From Bradyrhizobium yuanmingense (GTDB lineage Bacteria > Pseudomonadota > Alphaproteobacteria > Rhizobiales > Xanthobacteraceae), in assembly GCF_900094575.1 (NCBI RefSeq), contig NZ_FMAE01000012.1:62001-126000 (forward strand): DNA of 64,000 nucleotides. The letters run 5' to 3'. A program made the translations under genes and the position numbers. A model generated the notes under the pieces. That model was not told the DNA's origin. It saw only the letters and a program-made list of their open reading frames with translations, and did not search any database. Of this stretch, positions 6,471 through 14,761 are shown piece by piece (the stretch's first letter is position 1; each line of letters starts with the position of its first letter).

Positions 6471-8780
6471 TCACAAGCTGTGACGGCGGTGATGCTCGCT
6501 GATCGCAACCCACACCCGCTCGGGCGTTGCCGGCATGTCGATGTGGTCGATCTTGTACTCGCGCCAGAGCGCATCGACGATGGCGTTGACCACGGCCGGA
6601 CAGGAGCCGATCGCGCCGGCCTCGCCGGCCCCCTTCACGCCCATCGGATTGGTCTTGCAGGGCACGTTGTGGGTCTCGAACACGAAGGCCGGCCCGTCCG
6701 CCGCGCGCGGCAGCGCATAGTCCATGAAGGTCGCGGTGATGAGCTGCCCGTCGGTCGGTCCATACACCACCTGCTCCATCAAGGCCTGGCCGATGCCCTG
6801 CATGGCGCCGCCATGCACCTGGCCGGCCAAGAGCAGCGGATTGAGCGTCTTGCCGAAATCGTCGACGATCACGTAGTTGACGATTTTGATGATGCCGGTC
6901 GCCGGATCGATCTCGACCTCCGCAACATGGGTGCCGTTGGGATAAGTGCCGTCGGCGCTGGCAAAGGTCGCGCTGCCGTTCAGCTTCGACGGATCGGCCC
7001 CGGGCCGCTTGGCGAGATCGGCAAACGAGATCGAACGATCGGTGCCGGCGATCCGCACCACGCCTTCGGAGATTTCGAGGTCGCCTGCGCTGGCTTCGAG
7101 CGCCTGTGCCGCGATCTCCTTCAGCCTCGAACCGAGCTCGCGCGTGGCGCGCTCGACGCTGACGCCGCCGGAGGGGATCGAGGCCGAGCCGCCGGTGCCG
7201 AGGCCGGTCGCGATCTCGTCTGTGTCGCCCTGGCGAACATGCACGCGCTCGGGCGCCACGCCGAACTGTTCGGCGACGATCTGCGCATAGGCGGTCTGAT
7301 GGCCCTGCCCGCTCGATTGCGTGCCGATCAGCACGGTGACGTCGCCATTGGCATCGAGGCGGACGTTGGCCGTCTCTTCACCCATCACGCCGCAAATCTC
7401 GACATAGCTCGCAAGCCCGATGCCGCGGATCAGGCCGCCCTTCTTGGCCGCCTTGGCGCGCTTGGGGAATTCCTTCCATTCCGCGATCTCCATCGCGCGC
7501 TTCAGGTGCGCGGCGAAGTCGCCGGAATCGTAGACCTTGCCGGTCGCGGTCTTGTAGGGCAGCGCCTTCGGAGGGATGAAATTCTTGCGGCGGATGGCGT
7601 CCGGCGTCATGTCGAGCTTCCGCGCGCAGGCATCGACGAGGCGCTCGATGACATAGGCGGCTTCGGGCCGGCCCGCGCCGCGATAGGCGTCGACCGGCAC
7701 GCTGTGGGTGAAGATCGTGCGCACCCGGCAATGGAAGGCCTGGATGTCGTAGAGGCCGGGCAGCATGCCGGCGCCGCCATGCGGGATGTAGGGCCCGAAG
7801 GTCGACAGATACGCGCCCATGTCGCCCATGAGGTCGCAATCCATCGCGAGGAACTTGCCGTCTTCAGCCAGCGCCATCTTGGCAGTGGTGACGTTGTCGC
7901 GGCCCTGCGCATCGCCCATGAAATGCTCGGAGCGGTCGGCCGCCCACTTCACCGCCTTCTTCAGTTTGCGCGCAGCGACGGCCATCAGGGCATATTCCCG
8001 ATACGGAAACAGTTTTGTGCCGAACCCGCCGCCGACGTCGGGGCAGATCACCCGCATCTTGTCGGTGGGGATGTTGAGCACGTTCTGGCAGAGGATGTCG
8101 CGCAGGCGGTGGCTGCCCTGGCTGCCGACCGTCAGCGTCAGATGGTCGCGCTTGGAATCGTATTCGCAGACCGCCGCGCGGGTCTCCAAGAAGCTTGCAA
8201 CCACGCGCGGATTGACGATGGAGATCTCGGCGACCGCATGTGCTTTCGCGAAGGCAGCTTCCGTCGCCGCTTTGTCGCCGATCGAGACGTCGAACAGCAC
8301 GTTGCCCGGCTTGTCGGGCCAGACCAAGGCTGCGCCCTTCTTCACGGCGTTGACGACGCCAGTCACCGCGGGCAGCGGTGACCATTGGACCTCGATCGCC
8401 TCGATCGCATCGCGAGCCTGGTCGATGGTCTCGGCGACCACGAAGGCGACGGCATCGCCGACGTGGCGCACCTCGTCCTTGGCCAGGATCGGGTAAGGCG
8501 GGCCGGTGAAGGGATCGGTCTCGAGGTTGAACAGGCAGGGCAGATTGCCGAGATCCCCGACGTCGTCGGCCGTCAGGATCAGCGCAACGCCCGGCAGGCC
8601 GCGCGCGCGGCTCGCATCGATGCTGTATTTGGCATGCGCATGCGGCGAGCGCAGCACCAGGCAGCGGAGCGCGGCCTGCGGCGCGTAATCGTCGGTATAG
8701 CGGCCCTTGCCGCGGATGAGCGCGTCATCCTCCTTGCGCAGCACGCTTTGGCCAACGCCGAACTTGATGGGAGCCGCCAT
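6471..8780 (-). CDS. Molybdopterin-binding large subunit, xanthine dehydrogenase/CO dehydrogenase (CoxL-like) family
   Basis: A 769-aa molybdenum hydroxylase large subunit. Signatures include GVGQSVLRKEDDALIRGKGR at the N-terminus, FGTKLFPYREYALMAVAARK, AYRGAGRPEAAYVIERLVD near residue 365 and VKGAGEAGAIGSCPAVVNAI near the C-terminus. The active-site loop reads AYRGAGR, not the AYRCSFR of true (form I) CO dehydrogenase, so it is a form II-like hydroxylase that probably oxidises an aldehyde or heterocycle. The usual FAD (CoxM) and 2Fe-2S (CoxS) subunit genes are not adjacent. GGGAAG precedes the ATG. The substrate cannot be inferred. Confidence 0.9.
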   Translation of the reverse strand: MAAPIKFGVGQSVLRKEDDALIRGKGRYTDDYAPQAALRCLVLRSPHAHAKYSIDASRARGLPGVALILTADDVGDLGNLPCLFNLETDPFTGPPYPILAKDEVRHVGDAVAFVVAETIDQARDAIEAIEVQWSPLPAVTGVVNAVKKGAALVWPDKPGNVLFDVSIGDKAATEAAFAKAHAVAEISIVNPRVVASFLETRAAVCEYDSKRDHLTLTVGSQGSHRLRDILCQNVLNIPTDKMRVICPDVGGGFGTKLFPYREYALMAVAARKLKKAVKWAADRSEHFMGDAQGRDNVTTAKMALAEDGKFLAMDCDLMGDMGAYLSTFGPYIPHGGAGMLPGLYDIQAFHCRVRTIFTHSVPVDAYRGAGRPEAAYVIERLVDACARKLDMTPDAIRRKNFIPPKALPYKTATGKVYDSGDFAAHLKRAMEIAEWKEFPKRAKAAKKGGLIRGIGLASYVEICGVMGEETANVRLDANGDVTVLIGTQSSGQGHQTAYAQIVAEQFGVAPERVHVRQGDTDEIATGLGTGGSASIPSGGVSVERATRELGSRLKEIAAQALEASAGDLEISEGVVRIAGTDRSISFADLAKRPGADPSKLNGSATFASADGTYPNGTHVAEVEIDPATGIIKIVNYVIVDDFGKTLNPLLLAGQVHGGAMQGIGQALMEQVVYGPTDGQLITATFMDYALPRAADGPAFVFETHNVPCKTNPMGVKGAGEAGAIGSCPAVVNAIVDALWREYKIDHIDMPATPERVWVAISEHHRRHSL

Positions 8781-8963
8781 TTTATCTTCCCGTTCTCATG
8801 GTTGTTTTGTGGGCATATTGCCGTGGAAAAACTGGCAAGGCAAACGGGTTTAGGCGGGCGCAGGGGTCGCAGGTTCAATCGCGCCACGCGTGCCTCACGG
8901 GAATGCTCGGCAAGGTCCCAGCGTGATCGTGTGACGTTGACGGCGAGAGCCAAGCGCTCCCAC

Positions 8964-9245
8964 TTAGCTGTTCTCGTGCTCACCCCGAGCTTCAAATAGC
9001 TGATGAGCATCGGAGGCCGTGAGCGTCAGCCCGTACAAATCTTTCAGCGTCGAAATGCGTTGCAGCGTCGCAGGCTCGAACGGAGTCTTGCCTTCGAACG
9101 AATGCAGGAGAACGCCCTCCAGCAAATCACCCAGGCTCATATCCAGGTATTCGGCGAGGCCCTTCGCGACCTTGAGAATGCGCTTCTCGATCCGAACTCC
9201 CGTCTGTACGCGTTGGACTGAATGTTTGTGAGCTTCTGAGTTCAT
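8964..9245 (-). CDS. Small protein with ribbon-helix-helix-like core
   Basis: A 93-aa protein of unknown function. The segment TGVRIEKRILKVAKGLAEYL followed by DMSLGDLLEGVLLHSF resembles a ribbon-helix-helix DNA-binding fold (strand, helix, turn, helix), suggesting a small regulator or antitoxin-like protein. No toxin gene is adjacent on this strand. It is divergent from the 154-aa gene at 9513, with a perfect 24-bp palindrome between them that could be its operator. Reality of the gene is supported by codon pattern and plausible protein sequence; function is a guess. Confidence 0.6.
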   Translation of the reverse strand: MNSEAHKHSVQRVQTGVRIEKRILKVAKGLAEYLDMSLGDLLEGVLLHSFEGKTPFEPATLQRISTLKDLYGLTLTASDAHQLFEARGEHENS

Positions 9246-9476
9246 AATGTGTGACCTCGATCGGAAGACGGGGGTTTAGTCGCATCATGCCATTGCCGGA
9301 CTTGCTCGGGCATCGGTCTCCAGCCCTGCAACTCACGTCCTCAGAGACCAGGTGAATCTTGGATTCGTTCGGACGCCTGCGGGGTCGACGCTCTGATCGC
9401 GGAACGATTGTTGTCACACAGGCAGAGCCTGGGCGGCCGAGTTGACCGATCCCAATTTGCCTTTTCCGTTCTAGAA

Positions 9477-9500
9477 TGTTACCTTGGTACCAAGGTAACA
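9477..9500. promoter_or_regulatory. Perfect 24-bp palindrome, candidate operator
   Basis: TGTTACCTTGGT (9477-9488) is followed directly by its reverse complement ACCAAGGTAACA (9489-9500). It ends 12 nt before the ATG at 9513, overlaps a -10-like TAGAAT (9472-9477) and shows no T run, so it looks like a dimeric repressor site rather than a terminator. The cognate regulator is unknown. Confidence 0.7.
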
Positions 9501-9512
9501 TAGGACGCCGCC

Positions 9513-9977
9513 ATGAGCAACAGAATTTGCTGCACGGATGCTGCAGAGGTCGCCGAACTGAGCGAGGGCTTCCTCGCGCGTACACTTCCCGGGGCACGTT
9601 TCAGCCATCGTGAACATCTGATCGTGACGAGCTACTTGCTCGCCACTGATCCGGCTCGGGACTGGCGGGTCGAACTCCCCGAGATGATCCGCGCCTACAA
9701 TGTTGCCGCTGGCGGCGTGAACGACGATGTGCGTGGCTATCACCACACGATGACGATGGCCTTCTTGATGATCATCGAAGGAATTCTTGCGGAGGTCGGC
9801 CGCCGCGACATTGTCGCCGCCTGCAACGCGGTGCTTGCGTCCCCGGCAACCGAAAAGGATGCACTGTTGCGTTTCTGGAGCCGCGAAGCGCTGTTCTCGC
9901 GGGAGGCGCGGCACGGCTGGATTGAGCCAGACCTTGCCGAGTTCAAGCCGCGCGCGTCAGGTCATATGCCAGCGTGA
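9513..9977 (+). CDS. Conserved hypothetical protein
   Basis: A 154-aa soluble, apparently all-helical protein that I do not recognise functionally. Visible motifs are FLARTLPGARFSHREHL, AYNVAAGGVNDDVRGYHHTM and a C-terminal FWSREALFSREARHGW. The conserved-looking histidines (SHREHL and GYHHT) could bind metal, but this is speculation. The start is 12 nt after a perfect 24-bp palindrome, suggesting tight control by a repressor. The next gene is on the opposite strand. Confidence 0.65.
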   Translation: MSNRICCTDAAEVAELSEGFLARTLPGARFSHREHLIVTSYLLATDPARDWRVELPEMIRAYNVAAGGVNDDVRGYHHTMTMAFLMIIEGILAEVGRRDIVAACNAVLASPATEKDALLRFWSREALFSREARHGWIEPDLAEFKPRASGHMPA

Positions 9978-9991
9978 GGATCGTCGATTAC

Positions 9992-10387
9992 TCACATCCC
10001 GCGGCTCAACAGATACCTCGTACTATCTCTGAGCGCATCGATCGCCCGCCCAGGTGCGAGATAGTTGATCTCGGCGCGCGTCAGGCCGATGTCGGTCAGC
10101 TCCCTGTCGCTCAGATCCATCAAACTGACCCGCGGGTGCAGGCGCCACGTCCCAAAAGCAGACCAATATCGCTTGAGCAGGCCCAGGAGACTTTGCGCCG
10201 GCGCGGCTGCGGCAGCTTCTCTCCCCGACAAGGCTTGGCCCGGCGTTGCAACGGACACGTTGAGACGAGCCGCTGCCGCCAGAACCTCGTCCATGGCCTG
10301 CTTCGCGAGCGCAATGGATTGGTCGAGGCGAAGCACCGCCGCATCGTGCTCGGCCTCGGATGAAATGCTCGTCAGTTGTGGTGGCAT
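9992..10387 (-). CDS. DUF1127 domain protein
   Basis: A 131-aa protein whose last ~45 residues form the arginine-containing DUF1127/YjiS-like helix pair: VSLMDLSDRELTDIGLTRAE then INYL. Short DUF1127 proteins are common in alphaproteobacteria, and a few have been linked to RNA turnover and phosphate or carbon metabolism. This one has an added alanine-rich N-terminal ~80 residues without recognisable domain. It converges with the 154-aa gene (14 nt between stops). A hairpin terminator sits just upstream of its start. Confidence 0.75.
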   Translation of the reverse strand: MPPQLTSISSEAEHDAAVLRLDQSIALAKQAMDEVLAAAARLNVSVATPGQALSGREAAAAAPAQSLLGLLKRYWSAFGTWRLHPRVSLMDLSDRELTDIGLTRAEINYLAPGRAIDALRDSTRYLLSRGM

Positions 10388-10430
10388 CGGACGCTCCTGC
10401 TGTTGAGCCGGCAGGGAGCGTGGCCAAACA

Positions 10431-10459
10431 AAAGGCCCCGTCCGATGCCGGCGGGGCCT
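10431..10459 (-). terminator. Hairpin terminator downstream of the tiny ORF
   Basis: On the minus strand AGGCCCCG (10459-10452) pairs with CGGGGCCT (10440-10433) across an 11-nt loop, followed by TTTGTTTGG. It lies 25 nt after the stop of the 25-codon ORF and 46 nt before the DUF1127 start, so it separates the two. Confidence 0.65.
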
Positions 10460-10483
10460 GGTGGAAAAGATGTCGTCGAAATC

Positions 10484-10561
10484 CTAGCGCACGACTCCTC
10501 CCACCGCCCAGCCGAAGCGGGTGATGTGATTGCGGGAGACTTTGCGCGAGCATTTGATCAT
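10484..10561 (-). CDS. Putative 25-aa basic peptide
   Basis: ATG at 10561 opens a 25-codon frame ending with TAG at 10484-10486. The peptide begins MIKCSRKVSRNHITRF and is strongly basic with a hydrophobic tail (GWAVGGVV). GGTAGGAG lies 7-8 nt upstream of the ATG, and a G+C-rich hairpin terminator follows 25 nt after the stop. Ribosome site, ORF and terminator together suggest a real short transcript; whether the peptide or the RNA matters is unknown. Confidence 0.45.
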   Translation of the reverse strand: MIKCSRKVSRNHITRFGWAVGGVVR

Positions 10562-10643
10562 GAGCGACTCCTACCACCGCAATCGCGCAAAATCAAGAGA
10601 TGTGCCGATGTTGGCTGCAGCTTGGAGGCGAATGCCGTGCTCT

Positions 10644-12170
10644 CTAACCCCGCACCAGCGAGACCAGCCACTTGCGTCCGAACAATACGAGGATCGCGAG
10701 CGCGTAGACGATCGTGCCGCCGACGGCGAGCAGGATCAGTATCAATTCATCCCGGAAGTGCATCGCGCCCAACCAGGGGCCGCTGAAACGTGCAATCAGC
10801 CAGAACGCGGCGGCGAGGATGAGGCCGCTTAGCAAGAACTTGGCGAGCGACAGCAGCCAGGCGCGGTCGAGCACGAGAAAGCCGCGCCGCACGGCGAAGA
10901 ACAGCACCAGCAAGAGATTGGTCCAGACGCCGACGGCGGTCGCCAGCGCGAGGCCGATCTGGGCGAGTGATCCCATCAAGGCGACCTTCAGCGCGACATT
11001 GACCGCGATGCCGGTCAGCGACGCGCGGACCGGCGTTGCGGTGTCCTTGCGGGCATAGAAGGTCGCGACCGCACTGCGGATCAGCACGAACGGGATGAGG
11101 CCGATGGCATAGGCCGCGAGCGTCGCACCGGCGGCGGCGGCATCGGCCTTGGAGAACGCACCGCGGGCGAACAGTGCGCGCATGATCGCATCGGGCACGG
11201 TGAGGAAGGCCGCGACGAACGGGATCGAGAACAGCAGCGTGAAATCGAAGGCACGGCGCTGCGCGCTCAGTGCGCCGTCGTGGTCGTTTGCGGTGATCCG
11301 CCGCGACATCTCCGGCAGCAGCACCGTGCCGATGGCGATGCCGATGACGCCGATCGGGAGCTGGTTGAGCCGGTCGGCGTAATAGAGCGCGGACAACGCG
11401 CCGGCAGGCAGGAAGGTCGCGATGATGGTGTCGGCGAACAGCGCCACCTGCGTGCCCATCGAGCCCAATGTTGCCGGCCCCAGTGCCTTGAAGAAGCCGC
11501 GGACATCTTCGTCGAGCTTGAGCGGCGCAAAGCGCGGCAGGCCGCCATGGCGGGCGAGATCGCCTGCGAGCAGGAAATATTGCAGGAAGCCGGACATCAG
11601 CACGCCCCAGGCCGCGGCATGGCCCGCGGTCGGAAACCAGACGGCAACCGCCAGCGTCATCATCATGGCGACGTTGAGGAAGATCGAGGCGGCCGCGGCG
11701 CTGGCAAAGCGCTGCATCACGTTGAGCATGCCGCCATAGAGCGTCACCAGCGTGATCAAGAGCAGATAGGGAAAGGTGATCCGGGTCAGCTCGATCGCGA
11801 GCTTGCGCTGCTCGGCATCCTCACCAAAGCCTGGCGCCAGGATGCTCATGGCCTGCGGCATGAACAGCCAGGCGGCGATCAGCAGCACCACCTGCGAGGC
11901 CAGGAGCAGCGTGAAGATGCGGTCGGCGAACAAATGTGCGGCCGCCTCCCCCTTCTCGCCATGGACATGGGCATAGGCCGGCACCCAGGCGGCGTTGAAG
12001 GCGCCCTCGGCGAAGATCGCGCGGAAATGGTTGGGAAGCCGCAGCGCCACGAAAAAGGCGTCGGCCACCGGCCCGGCACCGAGGATCGCCGCGAGCATGA
12101 TGTCGCGGGCAAACCCCGTCAGCCGCGACAGCAGCGTGTAACCACCGACCGTGAAGATGCGTCCGAGCAT
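10644..12170 (-). CDS. murJ: Lipid II flippase MurJ (MviN)
   Basis: A 508-aa integral membrane protein of the MOP superfamily with about 14 predicted helices. It opens MLGRIFTVGGYTLLSRLTGF and carries ARDIMLAAILGAGPVADAFF and RLPNHFRAIFAEGAFNAAW, both strong MurJ signatures. It flips lipid-linked peptidoglycan precursor across the inner membrane. It sits at the edge of an LPS/polysaccharide region and downstream of an aminotransferase gene on the same strand, separated by a 214-nt gap filled by an inverted repeat, so it is probably transcribed separately. Confidence 0.95.
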   Translation of the reverse strand: MLGRIFTVGGYTLLSRLTGFARDIMLAAILGAGPVADAFFVALRLPNHFRAIFAEGAFNAAWVPAYAHVHGEKGEAAAHLFADRIFTLLLASQVVLLIAAWLFMPQAMSILAPGFGEDAEQRKLAIELTRITFPYLLLITLVTLYGGMLNVMQRFASAAAASIFLNVAMMMTLAVAVWFPTAGHAAAWGVLMSGFLQYFLLAGDLARHGGLPRFAPLKLDEDVRGFFKALGPATLGSMGTQVALFADTIIATFLPAGALSALYYADRLNQLPIGVIGIAIGTVLLPEMSRRITANDHDGALSAQRRAFDFTLLFSIPFVAAFLTVPDAIMRALFARGAFSKADAAAAGATLAAYAIGLIPFVLIRSAVATFYARKDTATPVRASLTGIAVNVALKVALMGSLAQIGLALATAVGVWTNLLLVLFFAVRRGFLVLDRAWLLSLAKFLLSGLILAAAFWLIARFSGPWLGAMHFRDELILILLAVGGTIVYALAILVLFGRKWLVSLVRG

Positions 12171-12232
12171 GCGGATTGTTGTAGAGACTTATCGGACGGA
12201 GGTCGATGCATCTTGCGATGCGCATTACTGCG

Positions 12233-12378
12233 CCCTCTCCCCTTGCGGGAGAGGGCAGCACCGCAGGCAGATACAGACTCAATCGGGTGAGGGGTATCTC
12301 TCAGCGCATGCCGTACGGAGAGAGACCCCTCACCCGGCTTCGCTTCGCGAAGCCAACCTCTCCCGCAAGGGGAGAGGG
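12233..12378. repeat. CCCTCTCCC-type inverted repeat
   Basis: Outer elements at 12233-12255 and 12357-12378 are reverse complements and each is itself a hairpin (CCCTCTCCC / GGGAGAGGG). An inner pair, CGGGTGAGGGGT / ACCCCTCACCCG, lies at about 12283-12336. The same family recurs at 49629-49738. It lies between the aminotransferase and murJ. Confidence 0.8.
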
Positions 12379-12384
12379 AAGAAC

Positions 12385-13536
12385 TCAGCCCGCCAGCGCG
12401 CCGCGGACGGCGGCGATGATTCGCTCCTGATCGGCCTCGGTCAGGTAGGCATGCATCGGCAGGCTGATGACGTCCTGCGACAGGCTCTCGCAACCCGGCA
12501 ATCCGCCCTCGGCGACCGGGTACTGTTTGTAGGCGGTCTGCTGGTGCATCGACTTGCCGTAATAGATCGCGGTCGGCACTCCCTGGGCTTTTAGCGCGGC
12601 AGCGAAGCCGTCGCGGTCGATACCCTTGGGAAGACGAATGGTGTACTGCGCCCAGACTGAGGTATTGCCCGGCGCGATGCGCGGCACGGTGACCACGTTG
12701 GACAGGCCGCGCGCATAGCGCTCCGCGACCCTGTTGCGGGCGGCGATCTCGTCGTCAAAAATCTTCAGCTTCTCGATCAGGACCGCGGCCTGCATAGTGT
12801 CGAGCCGGCCGGTCAGGCCGAGGCGGACGTTGTCGTATTTGTCGACGCCCTGCCCGTGCACGCGGATGCTGCGCAAGGTGGCGGCGAGCTCGTCGTCATC
12901 GGTGAAGATGGCGCCGCCGTCGCCGAAGCAGCCGAGCGGCTTTGCCGGGAAGAAGCTGGTCGCAGTGGCGTGGCCGAAGGTGCCGAGCTTGCGGCCCTTG
13001 TAGCTCGCGCCAAAGCCTTGCGCGGCGTCGTCGAGCACGAACAGGCCTTCGGCCCTGGCGATCTCGGCGATGGCGTCGTGATCGGCGGGCTGGCCGAACA
13101 AATCGACCGGAATCACCGCGACGGGCTTGAGACCGGCCTTGCGGGCGGTGGCGATGCCGCGCTTGAGCGATTCCGGGCTCATGTTGAAGGTGGTCTCGTC
13201 GACGTCGACATAGACCGGCGTCGCGCCGGTCCGCGCCACCGGCGAAGCGGTCGCGATGAAGGTGAAGGACGGACACAGCACGGCATCGCCGGGCCCGACA
13301 TTCCTGGCCATCATCACCATCAGGATGGCGTCGGTGCCGCTGGCGCAGCCGATCACGTGCTTGGCGCCTGAGTAGGCCGCAAGCTGCTTCTCGAGCTCGA
13401 AGACCTCCGGCCCGTTGACGAACTGGCAATGGTCCATCACGCGCTTCACGGCGGCATCGAGCGAGGCGCCGAGCCGGCGGCGCTGCGAGGCGACGTCGAT
13501 GAAGGGAATGGGTTCGGAACGCAAGTGCTGGTTCAT
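12385..13536 (-). CDS. DegT/DnrJ/EryC1/StrS-family sugar aminotransferase
   Basis: A 383-aa PLP aminotransferase acting on nucleotide sugars. Features are PFIDVASQRRRLG at the N-terminus, GCASGTDAILM, FVLDDAAQGFGASYKGRKLG and the PLP lysine K199 in SFFPAKPLGCFGDGG. I start it at ATG 13536, which has AAGGCG upstream; ATG 13566 is an alternative. It follows a Gfo/Idh/MocA dehydrogenase gene on the same strand by about 40 nt. That pairing is typical of WbpB/WbpE-type synthesis of 3-amino-uronic sugars, so it probably aminates a 3-keto-UDP-sugar. The acetyltransferase expected for the next step is not in the window. Confidence 0.9.
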   Translation of the reverse strand: MNQHLRSEPIPFIDVASQRRRLGASLDAAVKRVMDHCQFVNGPEVFELEKQLAAYSGAKHVIGCASGTDAILMVMMARNVGPGDAVLCPSFTFIATASPVARTGATPVYVDVDETTFNMSPESLKRGIATARKAGLKPVAVIPVDLFGQPADHDAIAEIARAEGLFVLDDAAQGFGASYKGRKLGTFGHATATSFFPAKPLGCFGDGGAIFTDDDELAATLRSIRVHGQGVDKYDNVRLGLTGRLDTMQAAVLIEKLKIFDDEIAARNRVAERYARGLSNVVTVPRIAPGNTSVWAQYTIRLPKGIDRDGFAAALKAQGVPTAIYYGKSMHQQTAYKQYPVAEGGLPGCESLSQDVISLPMHAYLTEADQERIIAAVRGALAG

Positions 13537-13574
13537 GACGCCTTGTGACGTTTGAGCGGTCGACATGGAAGGGA

Positions 13575-14579
13575 TCAGCCGGCGACGCGGCGCGGCCCCT
13601 TGCGCGCGGGTGACGTCGCCGCAGGACGCGAGGGCCTCTCCAGGCATTGCGTGGCGATCTCGAGGCTGGCGACGCCCTCGTCGCCCGTCACTGCCGGCGT
13701 CTCGCCGTTGCGCACCGCCTTAAGGAATGCGATCAGCTCGGCGCGAAGCGGCTCGTCATGGCCGACCGGCAGATGCCGCATCGAGTAGCTGCCGTCCGGC
13801 TTGAAGCCGAAGCATTCGGTGACCTGGCGCGTCAAGAGATCGCCCATCACGTATTTGCCGCGCGTTGCGACCGTGACGCTGCGCGCCTTGAACGGCGTCA
13901 GCCAGTTGGTGTTGATGTGGGCGAGCACGCCGCTCTCGGTGCGGAACTGCAAGAGCGCGATGTCCTCGCGCTCGGCGACCGCGCTCGACAATTGCGGCTG
14001 CACCTCGACGATGTCGGATTCGGTGAACCAGCGGATCAAATCGATGTCGTGCACGGCAAGATCGATGACGACGCCGACATTGGACATGCGCGGCGGGAAC
14101 GGGCCGACGCGGGTGATCGCGATGGAGAGAATGTCCTCGCCCGCGATCGCCTGCTTGACCGCGGCGACCGCCGGATTGAAGCGCTCGACATGGCCGATCA
14201 TCAGCGTGACGCCCGCCTTGTGCGCGGCGGCGACGATCTCGCGGCCCTCTTCCACGGTGGATGCGATCGGCTTCTCGACCAGCACGTGGATGTTCTTGGC
14301 GATGCATGCGAGCGCGACCTCGTGATGCAGATGGGTCGGTGCCGCGATGGTGACGGCATCGACGCCTTCGGCGAACAGCTGGTCGAGCGTCTCGAAGCTT
14401 TCGCAATTGGCGAGCTCCGTGGCCCGCGCACGATGCGCCGGCGAGGGATCGACGACGCCGACGAGGCTGACGCCGGGCAGGCCGCTGAGCACGCGCGCAT
14501 GGTTGCTGCCCATCACGCCGGCGCCAATGACACCGACGCGCAAGCCGGCCTTTGCCGGTGCAGATCCCCTGGAAGTCAT
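13575..14579 (-). CDS. Gfo/Idh/MocA-family nucleotide-sugar dehydrogenase (WbpB/WlbA-like)
   Basis: A 334-aa NAD(P)-dependent oxidoreductase with Rossmann motif GVIGAGVMGSNHARVL at about residues 15-30, the family hallmark HVLVEKPIA and catalytic-domain sequence VVIDLAVHDIDLIRWF. WbpB/WlbA-type members oxidise C3 of UDP-GlcNAc-uronate, which the adjacent aminotransferase would then aminate. Adjacent gene order supports this; substrate remains inference because the family is broad. Confidence 0.87.
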   Translation of the reverse strand: MTSRGSAPAKAGLRVGVIGAGVMGSNHARVLSGLPGVSLVGVVDPSPAHRARATELANCESFETLDQLFAEGVDAVTIAAPTHLHHEVALACIAKNIHVLVEKPIASTVEEGREIVAAAHKAGVTLMIGHVERFNPAVAAVKQAIAGEDILSIAITRVGPFPPRMSNVGVVIDLAVHDIDLIRWFTESDIVEVQPQLSSAVAEREDIALLQFRTESGVLAHINTNWLTPFKARSVTVATRGKYVMGDLLTRQVTECFGFKPDGSYSMRHLPVGHDEPLRAELIAFLKAVRNGETPAVTGDEGVASLEIATQCLERPSRPAATSPARKGPRRVAG

Positions 14580-14761
14580 CTGAGCAAACCCCGATTCAAC
14601 GCAAATCCCCGGGCCGCTTCTAGCACGGACGCCACATTTGTGGCGAATGCCGCCCTGGCGGGCCGGACACGATTTGATTCAAAAAGTTACACGTTCCCCG
14701 GGCCTTAGGCCGAAAAAGATACCGCTTCTCGGCCCGGGTCGCGTGATTCGGAGTTTGCTGG

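Noticed and set aside
6342..8381. 679-codon open frame antisense to the CoxL-like gene
   Set aside because: GC-rich shadow: Arg/Asp/His/Ala-heavy product with no domain, mirrored by a clear molybdenum hydroxylase on the other strand.
8871..8880. AGGTTCAATC, resembling a tRNA T-loop
   Set aside because: Flanking bases do not form the T-stem, anticodon arm or acceptor stem on either strand.
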